DNA from: Saltatorellus ferox
GTDB taxonomy: Bacteria > Planctomycetota > UBA1135 > GCA-002686595
DNA length: 64,000 nt
Reading direction: 5' to 3'
Assembly: GCA_007751475.1 (NCBI GenBank)
Contig: CP036434.1
Span: 5,089,524 to 5,153,523 of the forward strand
Part shown: in pieces, positions 50,287 through 58,068 of the stretch
Numbering within the stretch: position 1 is the stretch's first letter
How the letters are laid out: each line of letters begins with the position of its first letter
Translations under genes and position numbers: made by a program
Notes under the pieces: generated by a model
The model's input: only the letters and a program-made list of their open reading frames with translations
Told to the model about the DNA's origin: nothing
Database searches by the model: none

Positions 50287-51648
50287 CTACTGGAGCGGAA
50301 GCTCGAAGTCTGGGGCCTTCACCGGCTCGCGCCGCTTCAGACAGTAAGGGAGGTTGTAGACGACGCTCGCCGCCGCCTTCGTCAGGATCCACCACGACCC
50401 CTTCGTTTCACGCACGGACTTCCCGATCCCGATGGTTCCGACCGCGTCCGTGACCGTGCCCGACTCCTCGGACTCCCGCCCGCGGAAAAGCACCTTGGTG
50501 ACGGCCAGGAACGGAAGTCGCACCAGGTCCTTGAGCGGCGCGTACTTGATCATCCCGAGGAAGGCGTTGCGCGCGTGGAAGTAGAGGCTGCGCTTGCCCA
50601 TCTGGACGCCGAAAGGCGTGCGGTGCCAGGTCTCCGCCCCCGAGAACTGAAGCACGCGGTAGCCGAGATTCAGGAGCCGACAGGTCAGGTCCCGCTCGTT
50701 CCCGTAGATGAAGAGCCGCTCGTCGTAGCCGCCGGCCTCGTCGATCGCCTTCTTCTTCGCGAGGCTCGCGCAGCCGCGGAAGGTGCTCATGTAGCGCTCC
50801 GCGTTCACGGCCTCCGAGTCACGGTAGCTATCGGGCATGCCCGGCTCGACGACCTTGGTGGAGACCACCGCCGTGGTCTCGGGCTCCTGCCCCATCCGGA
50901 CGAGCGAGCGATCCAGCCACCACGGCGTCAGCACGACGTCGTCATCGAGGATCGCGATGTACTCGGTCAAGGCCGTCGAGAAGCCGACGTTGAAGGTCTC
51001 GCACGCGCCGTAGGCGCTGTTCGGCATCACCACGAGCCGCACCTCGGGGAAGTCCGCCCGGATCATCTGCGCCGTCCCGTCGCTGGAGTGGTTGTCGACC
51101 ACCACCACGTCGTCGAACGGCCGGACCTGGGCGCGGATTCCGAGCAGGTTCGCGCGCACGTCCTTGTACTTGTTCCAGGCCGAGATGACCGCGGTCACCG
51201 TTCGCGAATCGCCTCGCCCGGGCCCTTCGGTGCGCAGACGATGGCGCAGCCACCGGTACGCCTCGCCGGAGTCCATCGGGTCTTCTTCGCCGATCCGGAC
51301 GATCACGTCATGGACGCTGGCCGCGGAAACGGCGGCGGCGATGAGAGCCAGGCGGTCACCCGCGGCGCTCAGCTCCTCGTCGTCGATCGCCGGCAGGACG
51401 ATCTCGCGGATCGAATCGGATTCGATCCGCTCGCCGATCCGCTCGATCAGCCCGTGGGAGCGTCCGAGCGCGCCCGCCGCGTAGCCCCACGACTCGAGAG
51501 ACTCGGCGTCGCCAGACTCGCCGTCGCCGCCTTCCAGGACAACCACGGGGTGGCCGCCTTCCTGCGCCGGGGGGAGGTCCCTGAACCGCAGGTCCAGTAC
51601 GAGGCGGTCAGTCGCGGTAGGGGTGGATTCTGTGCGCGGGGCGGTCAA
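50287..51648 (-). CDS. GT2-family glycosyltransferase with N-terminal extra domain
   Basis: A 453-residue protein. Residues 1-145 are an extra region rich in D/E/S/G, containing IVLPAIDDEELSAAGDRLALI, which I cannot assign. The GT-A catalytic domain follows: AVISAWNKYKDVRANLLGIRAQ, VVVDNHSSDGT, the DDDVV metal motif in IAILDDDVVLTPWWLD, then DERLFIYGNERDLTCRLLNLG, the acceptor-site loop. The C-terminal part carries a membrane-associated stretch. It precedes the other GT2 gene by 20 bases, so the pair is probably one operon acting on the same glycan. Confidence 0.86.
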   Translation of the reverse strand: MTAPRTESTPTATDRLVLDLRFRDLPPAQEGGHPVVVLEGGDGESGDAESLESWGYAAGALGRSHGLIERIGERIESDSIREIVLPAIDDEELSAAGDRLALIAAAVSAASVHDVIVRIGEEDPMDSGEAYRWLRHRLRTEGPGRGDSRTVTAVISAWNKYKDVRANLLGIRAQVRPFDDVVVVDNHSSDGTAQMIRADFPEVRLVVMPNSAYGACETFNVGFSTALTEYIAILDDDVVLTPWWLDRSLVRMGQEPETTAVVSTKVVEPGMPDSYRDSEAVNAERYMSTFRGCASLAKKKAIDEAGGYDERLFIYGNERDLTCRLLNLGYRVLQFSGAETWHRTPFGVQMGKRSLYFHARNAFLGMIKYAPLKDLVRLPFLAVTKVLFRGRESEESGTVTDAVGTIGIGKSVRETKGSWWILTKAAASVVYNLPYCLKRREPVKAPDFELPLQ

Positions 51649-51720
51649 GGCGGAGCGGTGCTTGCGGGGGACTCGGGGGTTCGACGCTGTTCGCGGTCGA
51701 AGGGTACCCCCCTTTCCCCC

Positions 51721-52743
51721 TCAGGCGGCAGCCTCGCGCTCGAAATGGGCGCCAGGGGCCCCTTCCTGAGCATCGATCGCGGTGAGGATCTCGTACTGGC
51801 GCTCGAGGATCGCATCGAGAGCGCGCGCTTCCGGGACAATGCTCGACGTGAGGCCGGCTTCGAGGGCTTCACGCCACTTGGCACTCGACCCGCTTCCCGC
51901 CACGACCGTGAGGCCCTGGGGCAGCGGTCCATCCAGCGCCCCCGCTCCCTCCGAGGCGATGACCGTCACGCCCGCGCGCAGGGCGGCGTCGACGAGCACG
52001 CGGTCGCCGAACGGCGCCGTCGCCGGAACGAGCAGGGCCCGCGCGGTGCCGAGCGCCCTCTGGAAGGGAGTGGCAGCGCTGATGACCTGCAACGTCGCCT
52101 TGCTCGGATCCGCCTCCCGAAGCATCTCCAGAACGGGCGCGAGGGCCGCACGATGGGTCTCACCCGCCACCAGGAGCTGAGTCCTGGATCCCAGCTCGGG
52201 GCACCCGGCGGACGTCACGTCGGGTTCAGCCATCGCCACCGGAGCCAGACGCGTGCGGTCGGCGTCGATGCCTCCCCCGCAAGCCAGTCGGACGAGGTGA
52301 TGGCGCGAGGCGACGAGGACGGCGTCCGCCGTCGACCAGACCGCCCGGAGGTCCGGCTCTTCGGTCTCGCCGAAGTCGCCCGCCTGGTGCCGCCACGCCC
52401 CGTGGATTCGCACGACCAACCTGGCGCCGGCCGCCCTTCCCTGGGCCGCCAGTGCCACCAGAGACTCTGCGGCGAGGTGCGCCAGGTGATCGGTGACCTC
52501 GACCAGGATGAGACTCGCGCTTGCGGGGTCTTCGACCAGCGCCCCTCGCCTCGCGAGATTTGCGGCAGTGCACGACCGAATCGCCGCCGCCGTCCAGGGG
52601 GCGCACCAGTTTTCGACCCCCTTTCCAGAGGCCGACACCAGCCTGTCTTCCGCGCAGTACACCTTCACGAAGGCAAGGATCGGCGCGGCGCGAGGCGCCG
52701 ATCGAGCGAGACCCCGGAGAGCCCTAGGAAACTGCTCGCACAC
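51721..52743 (-). CDS. GT-B-like protein, divergent glycosyltransferase
   Basis: A 340-residue frame with a Rossmann-type plan and weak GT4 features: VRIHGAWRHQAGDF in the first domain, LLVAGETHRAALAPVLEML in the second, and ALRAGVTVIASEGAGALDG near the donor site. The usual E-x7-E donor motif is not clear, so it may be inactive or very divergent. The true start may be GTG 52668 (VKVYCAEDRL), where the first beta strand begins; ATG/GTG 52743 is upstream. It lies before the two GT2 genes and is probably part of the same group. Confidence 0.6.
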   Translation of the reverse strand: MCEQFPRALRGLARSAPRAAPILAFVKVYCAEDRLVSASGKGVENWCAPWTAAAIRSCTAANLARRGALVEDPASASLILVEVTDHLAHLAAESLVALAAQGRAAGARLVVRIHGAWRHQAGDFGETEEPDLRAVWSTADAVLVASRHHLVRLACGGGIDADRTRLAPVAMAEPDVTSAGCPELGSRTQLLVAGETHRAALAPVLEMLREADPSKATLQVISAATPFQRALGTARALLVPATAPFGDRVLVDAALRAGVTVIASEGAGALDGPLPQGLTVVAGSGSSAKWREALEAGLTSSIVPEARALDAILERQYEILTAIDAQEGAPGAHFEREAAA

Positions 52744-52827
52744 TCCCGCCGTGAGACGGAAGTGCGTCCGATTTCGCGGCTACCGCGGGCTTTCCCCCCG
52801 AGAGCGAACAGGGCTGCCAGGCGAGCG

Positions 52828-53406
52828 CTACTCGATGCCGAACAGCGGATCCGGCTTCTCCAGCTCGAACCGCGCCGTCCCGAGGAGCCCGTGGAACATC
52901 TGCATGATCTCGCGGGCAGCCTGCAGGTCATCGTCCGCGGGCGTCCACTTCGCGCGATCCAGATTGAGCGGGCTCAGGGACTCGTTCGTCTCCTTCTCGA
53001 CGCGAATGTTCACGTCGAACGCCTCGAGGCCCACGCCCACCGTTTCGTTGGCGATGCCCTTGCGCTCCCCCCGGCTGGGCTCGTAGCTGGCGAGTACCCG
53101 CGTCCGGAAGCCCTTGCTCTTGAAGGGCGCGAGATCCAGCTTCCATCCGGAGCGGATTTCGCGGGACGAAGGGTCCGCGCCCTCTCCGCCCACCGGATGC
53201 TTGCTCTTGTAGATGGCCGTCCGAAGCGCGTCCCAGAGGATGCGCTCGCTCTGGGCGTCCACCGTGCGATCCACGGGAAACTTATTCGTGGTCGCCTTGC
53301 AGCCGGTGAGGCCGGAGAGCCCTGGCAGGAGCAGCACCAGGAGAACGAGCCATCCCCGCGGGGGCATGCAGGTGCTGAGCGAACGGGAGAGACAGGTTTG
53401 GATCAT
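52828..53406 (-). CDS. Putative lipoprotein
   Basis: A 192-residue protein starting MIQTCLSRSLSTCMPPRGWLVLLVLLLPGLSGLTGC, a signal peptide ending in a lipobox (LTGC). The mature part has SERILWDALRTAIYKSKHPVG and a region with a WKLDLAPFKSKGFRTRVLASYEP. I do not recognise a family; the fold looks mixed alpha/beta. The start overlaps the der stop as ATGA, so it is co-translated with der, and it may be an outer-membrane or periplasmic partner of an unknown process. Confidence 0.72.
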   Translation of the reverse strand: MIQTCLSRSLSTCMPPRGWLVLLVLLLPGLSGLTGCKATTNKFPVDRTVDAQSERILWDALRTAIYKSKHPVGGEGADPSSREIRSGWKLDLAPFKSKGFRTRVLASYEPSRGERKGIANETVGVGLEAFDVNIRVEKETNESLSPLNLDRAKWTPADDDLQAAREIMQMFHGLLGTARFELEKPDPLFGIE

Positions 53407-55019
53407 GAAAAGTACTTCTCCTCTTCGACGGCCTTCTTGTCCTTGAGCACGATCCGCAGGGGCACTTCGTGGAAAGGAAGCGCCTCGCGGAAACGATTCG
53501 TGAGATAGCGGAGCCAGTCCTTGCCGACGTGCTTCTTGTCGTTGACGAAGAGCACGAACGTCGGCGGCGCGACCTCCGCCTGGGTCGCGTAGCGCACCCG
53601 GACGCGGTAGCCCTTGGAGCTCGGGTTGCGGGCTTCCAGCGCCTTCTTCAGCACCTGGTTCAGATCGCCTGTCGAAACGCGCTGGTGAGCCTGTTCGAAG
53701 AGATCCTTGGCGACGCCGATCAGCTCGTGGGTCCGGATCCCCTCCTTCGCCGAGAGGAACACGATCGGCGCGAAGTTCATGCCCGGGAGCTGAGCGTCGA
53801 GGTACTCGCGAAACTTCTCCGGCGTCTGCTGGCCGTCCACGAGATCCCACTTGTTCGCCGCCAGGATCGTCGGCTTGAACCGGTCGATCGCATAGCGCGC
53901 GAGGTTCTTCTCGATCGAGGAGAGCCGCCGCGTCACGTCGAAGAGCAGCACCACGACGTCCGCTCGGCGGATCGTCCGGAGGCTCCTCGCGTCCGCGAAG
54001 AACTCGATCGCATCCTCAACCTTGGAGCGTTTCCGCACCCCTGCGGTATCGATGACCGTGAACGTCTCGCCATCGCGCTCGAAGACGACGTCGACCGCGT
54101 CGCGGGTCGTGCCTTCGATCTCGGAGACGATCATCCGGTCCTCCCCCGCCAGCTGGTTCACGAGCGTCGACTTGCCGGCGTTCCGGCGGCCGACGACCGC
54201 GATCTTCATGAGCGGGGTATCGCCCGGCTTCTCCTCGGGCGCACCGGGGAGCTGGTCGATGATCTGCTGCCGCAGGTCCTGGAGCCCCTCGCCGTTCTGC
54301 GCGCTGATCACGATCGGGTCACCGCCGACGCCGAGCTTGTGGAAGGTCTCGACCTCCCAGTCGAAGCCGCCGCCCTCGGCCTTGTTCACGACGAGCAGCA
54401 CCGGCATCTTCGAGCCGCGCAGAAGGTTCGCGACCATCTGGTCCGGCGGCGTCACGCCGTCGCGCACATCCACGACGAACAGCACGAGGTCGGCGCCCTT
54501 GAACGCGACGTCGACCTGGGCCTCGACGTGCGGTCCAAGATCATCGCGATCCACGATTCCGAGTCCACCGGTGTCGATCACCTCGACCCAGCGCTCGCCT
54601 TCCTTGACGGAAAGCCTGGCCGCGACCGCGATCCGGTCGCGCGTCACGCCTGCCGTCGGCTCGACGATGGCGACGCGGCTCCCGCAAAGGCGGTTCAGAA
54701 GCGTGGACTTGCCGACGTTCGGGCGGCCGACGAGGGCGACGCGGGGCAACGGAACGGTGGAGACGCGAGGGGACTTCGGGCCTCCGGGTCTGCGCTTCTT
54801 CTCCTCGCGGTCCTCTTCGAAGACCTCGGCGGGCTCGTCCTCGAATTCGACGTCGAAGTCTTCCTCGAGTTCGCCGTCCAGGTCGACTTCGAAGTCGTCA
54901 CCCAGCTCGCCGTCGAGTTCGCCGTCGAGTTTGTCTGGGGGATTGAGCTCGGAATCGAGGTCCAGTGGCACGATCTCGTCCGCATCACTGCGGTCGAGGG
55001 GATCGGTGGGGTCTTGCAT
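53403..55019 (-). CDS. der: Ribosome-biogenesis GTPase Der (EngA), with acidic N-terminal extension
   Basis: Der assists late 50S assembly through two tandem G domains. The first P-loop is GRPNVGKS at 98-105 with DTGGLGI following; the second is GRRNAGKST with DTAGVRKRSK and NKWDL. The C-terminal KH-like domain ends in FVNDKKHVGKDWLRYLTNRFREALPFHEVPLRI. The protein is 538 residues; about 90 come before the first G domain, made of D, E, L and G (for example DGELDGELGDDFEVDLDGELEEDFDVEFEDEP). Such a tail is unusual for Der. The start ATG 55019 is preceded by a GGAGG-containing stretch. It lies between queE and the lipoprotein. Confidence 0.93.
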   Translation of the reverse strand: MQDPTDPLDRSDADEIVPLDLDSELNPPDKLDGELDGELGDDFEVDLDGELEEDFDVEFEDEPAEVFEEDREEKKRRPGGPKSPRVSTVPLPRVALVGRPNVGKSTLLNRLCGSRVAIVEPTAGVTRDRIAVAARLSVKEGERWVEVIDTGGLGIVDRDDLGPHVEAQVDVAFKGADLVLFVVDVRDGVTPPDQMVANLLRGSKMPVLLVVNKAEGGGFDWEVETFHKLGVGGDPIVISAQNGEGLQDLRQQIIDQLPGAPEEKPGDTPLMKIAVVGRRNAGKSTLVNQLAGEDRMIVSEIEGTTRDAVDVVFERDGETFTVIDTAGVRKRSKVEDAIEFFADARSLRTIRRADVVVLLFDVTRRLSSIEKNLARYAIDRFKPTILAANKWDLVDGQQTPEKFREYLDAQLPGMNFAPIVFLSAKEGIRTHELIGVAKDLFEQAHQRVSTGDLNQVLKKALEARNPSSKGYRVRVRYATQAEVAPPTFVLFVNDKKHVGKDWLRYLTNRFREALPFHEVPLRIVLKDKKAVEEEKYFS

Positions 55020-55038
55020 AGGGAGGGGTTGGGGATCT

Positions 55039-55938
55039 TCAGGCGATCCCGAGCATGCGGTGCACCTGGGGCAGAACGCGAACGTCCAGTCCAAGGTCCC
55101 GCGCGTTCTCCACGACCGTAACGAGGTCCTGGAATTCAGGGGCACGCACGCCGCCGATCGGCGTCGCGGGAGCAATGAAGACGGGGCAGTTCGGCGCTCG
55201 CCGGGCCACGTCCTCGAAGAGTTCATCATACTCTCGCGGAGGCTTCCCGCCGCTAACGACCACCTTCACACACGCATCGTGGTCCTGAATCAGGTCGAGG
55301 CAGCGACGGCGGGCCATGGCCCAGTCCTCTCGTGTTCGGGGCGCCGTCTCGGTGGTAGGAGCCAGCACGTCGGCCTCTTCGGGGTCTTCGGCCTCTTCGG
55401 CCTCTTCAGGACGGTCAGCGTCGGCCGCTTCACCCTCCCGGGGGGTCAGCACGACGCGCTCTAGCTCGACCGGCTCCGCCATGTCCGACGGCAGCTTGAG
55501 ATCGAGGCTGACGTGATCGATCACGTCGAGAACCCGCGCGAGCGACTCCGGGTGGGCACCGGCCGTCTCCAGGTGCATGCGGCGGTTCCCGAGCATCGGA
55601 CGCAGCGCCCGGATGAAATCGGGCCACATGAGCGGTTCGCCGCCGGTGATGCTGACGGTGCGCGGCTCCCCTGGCTCGACGGCGGCAATCCAGAGCGCAG
55701 CCTGGAAAGGAGAGGCCACGCGGTCCTCGCGCTGGACCGGTTCACCGTCGCGCTGGATGCGCGCAGCCTTGTCGGGACGCATGGCCCACGAACCGGGCGT
55801 GTCGCACCAGAGGCATCGGAGGGGGCAGCCCGCCAGCCGCAGGAAGACCTGCGCCTCTCCTACGAAGCTGCCTTCGCCCTGGAAGGAAGCAAAGACCTCG
55901 ACGACCGGCGCGACGATACGTGAGGGAGTCTGTGGCAT
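55039..55938 (-). CDS. queE: 7-carboxy-7-deazaguanine synthase QueE
   Basis: A radical-SAM enzyme of the queuosine/7-deazaguanine pathway. The cluster-binding cysteines are C38, C42, C45 in AGCPLRCLWCDTPGSW. The GEPRTVSITGGEPLMWPD motif and VSLDLKLPSDM follow, as in QueE. An insert of about 35 mostly acidic residues (about 165-200, DADRPEEAEEAEDPEEADVL) interrupts the usual chain, which makes 299 residues instead of 210-240. No other queuosine gene is in the window. It precedes der by 19 bases. Confidence 0.9.
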   Translation of the reverse strand: MPQTPSRIVAPVVEVFASFQGEGSFVGEAQVFLRLAGCPLRCLWCDTPGSWAMRPDKAARIQRDGEPVQREDRVASPFQAALWIAAVEPGEPRTVSITGGEPLMWPDFIRALRPMLGNRRMHLETAGAHPESLARVLDVIDHVSLDLKLPSDMAEPVELERVVLTPREGEAADADRPEEAEEAEDPEEADVLAPTTETAPRTREDWAMARRRCLDLIQDHDACVKVVVSGGKPPREYDELFEDVARRAPNCPVFIAPATPIGGVRAPEFQDLVTVVENARDLGLDVRVLPQVHRMLGIA

Positions 55939-56108
55939 GGCACCCGGAGAGGGGCGCTCGGCCCGAAATCGCTGGCCTCAGGGGGACCGAGGCCCCCATG
56001 ACGGCGAGGCCAGGCCCAATGAAGACAGGCCCAACGAAGACACGACCAGCTGAAGGCCAAATGGGCGGAAGGCCAGACGAGCGGATGAGCGTCATCCGCA
56101 ATGCCGAA

Positions 56109-56297
56109 TCAGTCCTTCTTCTTGCCCTTCTTGGCCTTGAGCTTGAACTTCGTACGAACCTTCGGAAGGCCGTAGACCGAATCGTCTTTGGAAACGCGTC
56201 CGTCCTCCATCAGCTTGAGGAGACGTTCTTTGCGCGTGAAGACACTACGCTCACCGACGAGCGTGTTGATGCCACGGAGGCTGGGATGGATCGACAT
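56109..56297 (-). CDS. Small basic protein (PVC-type, TIGR04137-like)
   Basis: A 62-residue protein: MSIHPSLRGINTLVGERSVF, TRKERLLKLMEDGRV and a lysine tail (KFKLKAKKGKKKD). The S-L-R-G...S-V-F-T-R-K-E-R-L-L-K-L...D-S-V-Y-G-L-P-K-V pattern matches the small basic protein family found in planctomycetes, verrucomicrobia and chlamydiae. It is thought to be linked to the ribosome, but that is not proven. The longer frame starting at 56420 reads through non-coding sequence, so I use ATG 56297. Confidence 0.82.
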   Translation of the reverse strand: MSIHPSLRGINTLVGERSVFTRKERLLKLMEDGRVSKDDSVYGLPKVRTKFKLKAKKGKKKD

Positions 56298-56428
56298 GGT
56301 ATTTGGGGGCCCAGCGGGTCGAGCTGGGGGCGAAGAAAATAGGCCCTCGGGGCGCCGAGCGCCACATCCGAGGGCCGAAATGGTCGAAAAGTCGCCGGAA
56401 TCGGGGTCCGGGTGCCCCATGGGCCGGA

Positions 56429-57739
56429 TCAGCGATAGGAGTCGATGTTGACCAGCATGGCGCTACGGAACTCCTGGGCGCCGCTCCGGGCGCTGCGAAG
56501 CTCTCGGATTTCGGTGCGCAATTGCATCAGTTCAGCCTGGGTCCTGGCGGCTCCCACGAGCAGGTAGATCCGACTGTCCTTCTCGATGGGATGGATCACG
56601 GGAAAGCCCTCTTCGTAGAGGTAATCGTAGGTCTCCATCGCCAGCTGGGCGTGGGCCTGGGTCCGCGTGTACGTGATGGCGAGGATCGAAAACCTCATCG
56701 CCGGGCTGTGGAAGGTCTCGTCCTCGGGCGTCATGGTGAACGCGGGGGTCGCCGAGGAAGCGCCCGAGCCCTTGGAATCCTGGCTGTCGCGCGAGGGCAT
56801 TTCGGAGCGACTCTGCCCATTCCGGCCGCCGTAGGCGAGCCCGACCTCCGTCGACGTCTCGGTTTCGGACGAGAGCTGTCCAGGCGGCTGGAGGACCATG
56901 GCGGAGGCAGGCCCCCCATCGAGCCCGCTCAGCGAGGTGGCGCGAGAGCCGCGCTCGGCGCCAGCCGCGGAGGCGGGACTGCCGGCGGAGCGACTCTGGT
57001 GACCGACGGTGTACCCCATCATGAACACGACGGCGACGACGGCCGCGCTGAGCAGCGCAAACATCCTGGCTCCCATGGGGAGTTCGAACACCTCGTCCTG
57101 AAGGGAGGCGATGGCCTGTTCGACTTCTTCCTGGCTGGCGTCGCCGAATGGATCTTCCTCGAGTGCCTCGTCAGCCTCCTCGCCAGCGGTCGCCGCCCCC
57201 TCGGAAGGAGAACCAGCGGGAAGAGTCCCGGCCCGCGGCCCGGTGGCGACCTGGGTGAGGTCCCCATGCGTGGCGCGGTCGAAGGCCGGCAGCGCTGGCC
57301 CGCTCCGCGTGGGAGGGCGAGGGACCGCACCGGCGACAGGGTCGCCCACCGCTTCCCCATCGACCGTCGAATCCGAGAGGGATTCCGCCAGGGGATTCAG
57401 CAAGAGTGGCGGGACCCGATGAATGTCGGTCGCGGGGGCCTGGGCAGCGGATTCCCCGGGCATCGCAGGACCTTCGCCCGCGCCGTCGACCTTCGAGGGG
57501 TCGTCCACCACCGCATCCACGGCGTGCCCCCGGATCCCGGCGAGCAGCGACCCCATGCTGTCGTTGGCGCGCTGCGAGAGTCGATGCCCCAGCTCATGGG
57601 CCGCCTTCGCGGTCTCCGCGCGCCGAATCTCCTTCTCGCGGTCCGCGATGACGCGCCGACGCTCCGCCGCTGCACGTTCAGCCGACTCGCGAGCCGAGCG
57701 CTGAAATGCTTCGAGCATGGTGACCTTGCGACGAGCCAT
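56429..57739 (-). CDS. SPOR-like single-pass membrane protein
   Basis: A 436-residue protein. Residues 1-60 form a charged coiled-coil (MLEAFQRSARESAERAAAERRRVIADREKEIRRAE). A Pro/Gly/Ala-rich linker follows. One membrane helix is at about 225-245 (RMFALLSAAVVAVVFMMGYTV). The last 85 residues look like a SPOR-type domain: FSILAITYTRTQAHAQLAMETYDYLYEEGFPVIHPIEKDSRIYLLVGAARTQAELMQLRTEIREL. SPOR domains bind denuded peptidoglycan at the septum. The family call is tentative because the conserved SPOR residues are only partly seen. Confidence 0.7.
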   Translation of the reverse strand: MARRKVTMLEAFQRSARESAERAAAERRRVIADREKEIRRAETAKAAHELGHRLSQRANDSMGSLLAGIRGHAVDAVVDDPSKVDGAGEGPAMPGESAAQAPATDIHRVPPLLLNPLAESLSDSTVDGEAVGDPVAGAVPRPPTRSGPALPAFDRATHGDLTQVATGPRAGTLPAGSPSEGAATAGEEADEALEEDPFGDASQEEVEQAIASLQDEVFELPMGARMFALLSAAVVAVVFMMGYTVGHQSRSAGSPASAAGAERGSRATSLSGLDGGPASAMVLQPPGQLSSETETSTEVGLAYGGRNGQSRSEMPSRDSQDSKGSGASSATPAFTMTPEDETFHSPAMRFSILAITYTRTQAHAQLAMETYDYLYEEGFPVIHPIEKDSRIYLLVGAARTQAELMQLRTEIRELRSARSGAQEFRSAMLVNIDSYR

Positions 57740-57902
57740 GGCGTGGGGCCCAGGGTGGGGGCCGAGTCAGTCGGACGGCAGCGCTCTCACGCTGAGACCG
57801 CCGCTGGACAGTACGTCCTGGGATGGCCTGGTTCAAGGCTGAGTTGACTGACGAACTCTTCACCTTTCCCACCACCGACGCCCCTCGCGGCCTTCGCGTC
57901 CG

Positions 57903-58068
57903 CTAGGAGTCTGCGCCACAGAATGCGATTCCGCGAGCACCGCCAGGATCCACGCTCGCGGCGTTGCGCCAAACCCCAATGGCATCAAACCATGGGGGTC
58001 CGGCGCGCCTTGCGAGCGCAAATCCTGACGGCACTCGCGAAACCGCATTCTGTGGCGCAGACTCCTAG
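57903..58068. repeat. MITE-like palindromic element next to the IS
   Basis: The ends are perfect inverted repeats of 25 bases (57903-57927 and 58044-58068), each beginning CTAGGAGTCTGCGCCACAGA. The interior is also imperfectly palindromic, so both strands encode similar short frames, none of which I consider real. The right end shares the bases CCTAG with the left end of the adjacent IS1380 element. Confidence 0.75.

Noticed and set aside
50575..53508. 977-codon plus-strand frame
   Set aside because: It runs antisense across three minus-strand genes with recognisable features; composition is R/A/G-rich without domains.
56012..56041. 15-bp imperfect tandem pair between queE and the small basic protein
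   Set aside because: Only two copies with one mismatch; too short to suggest a function.
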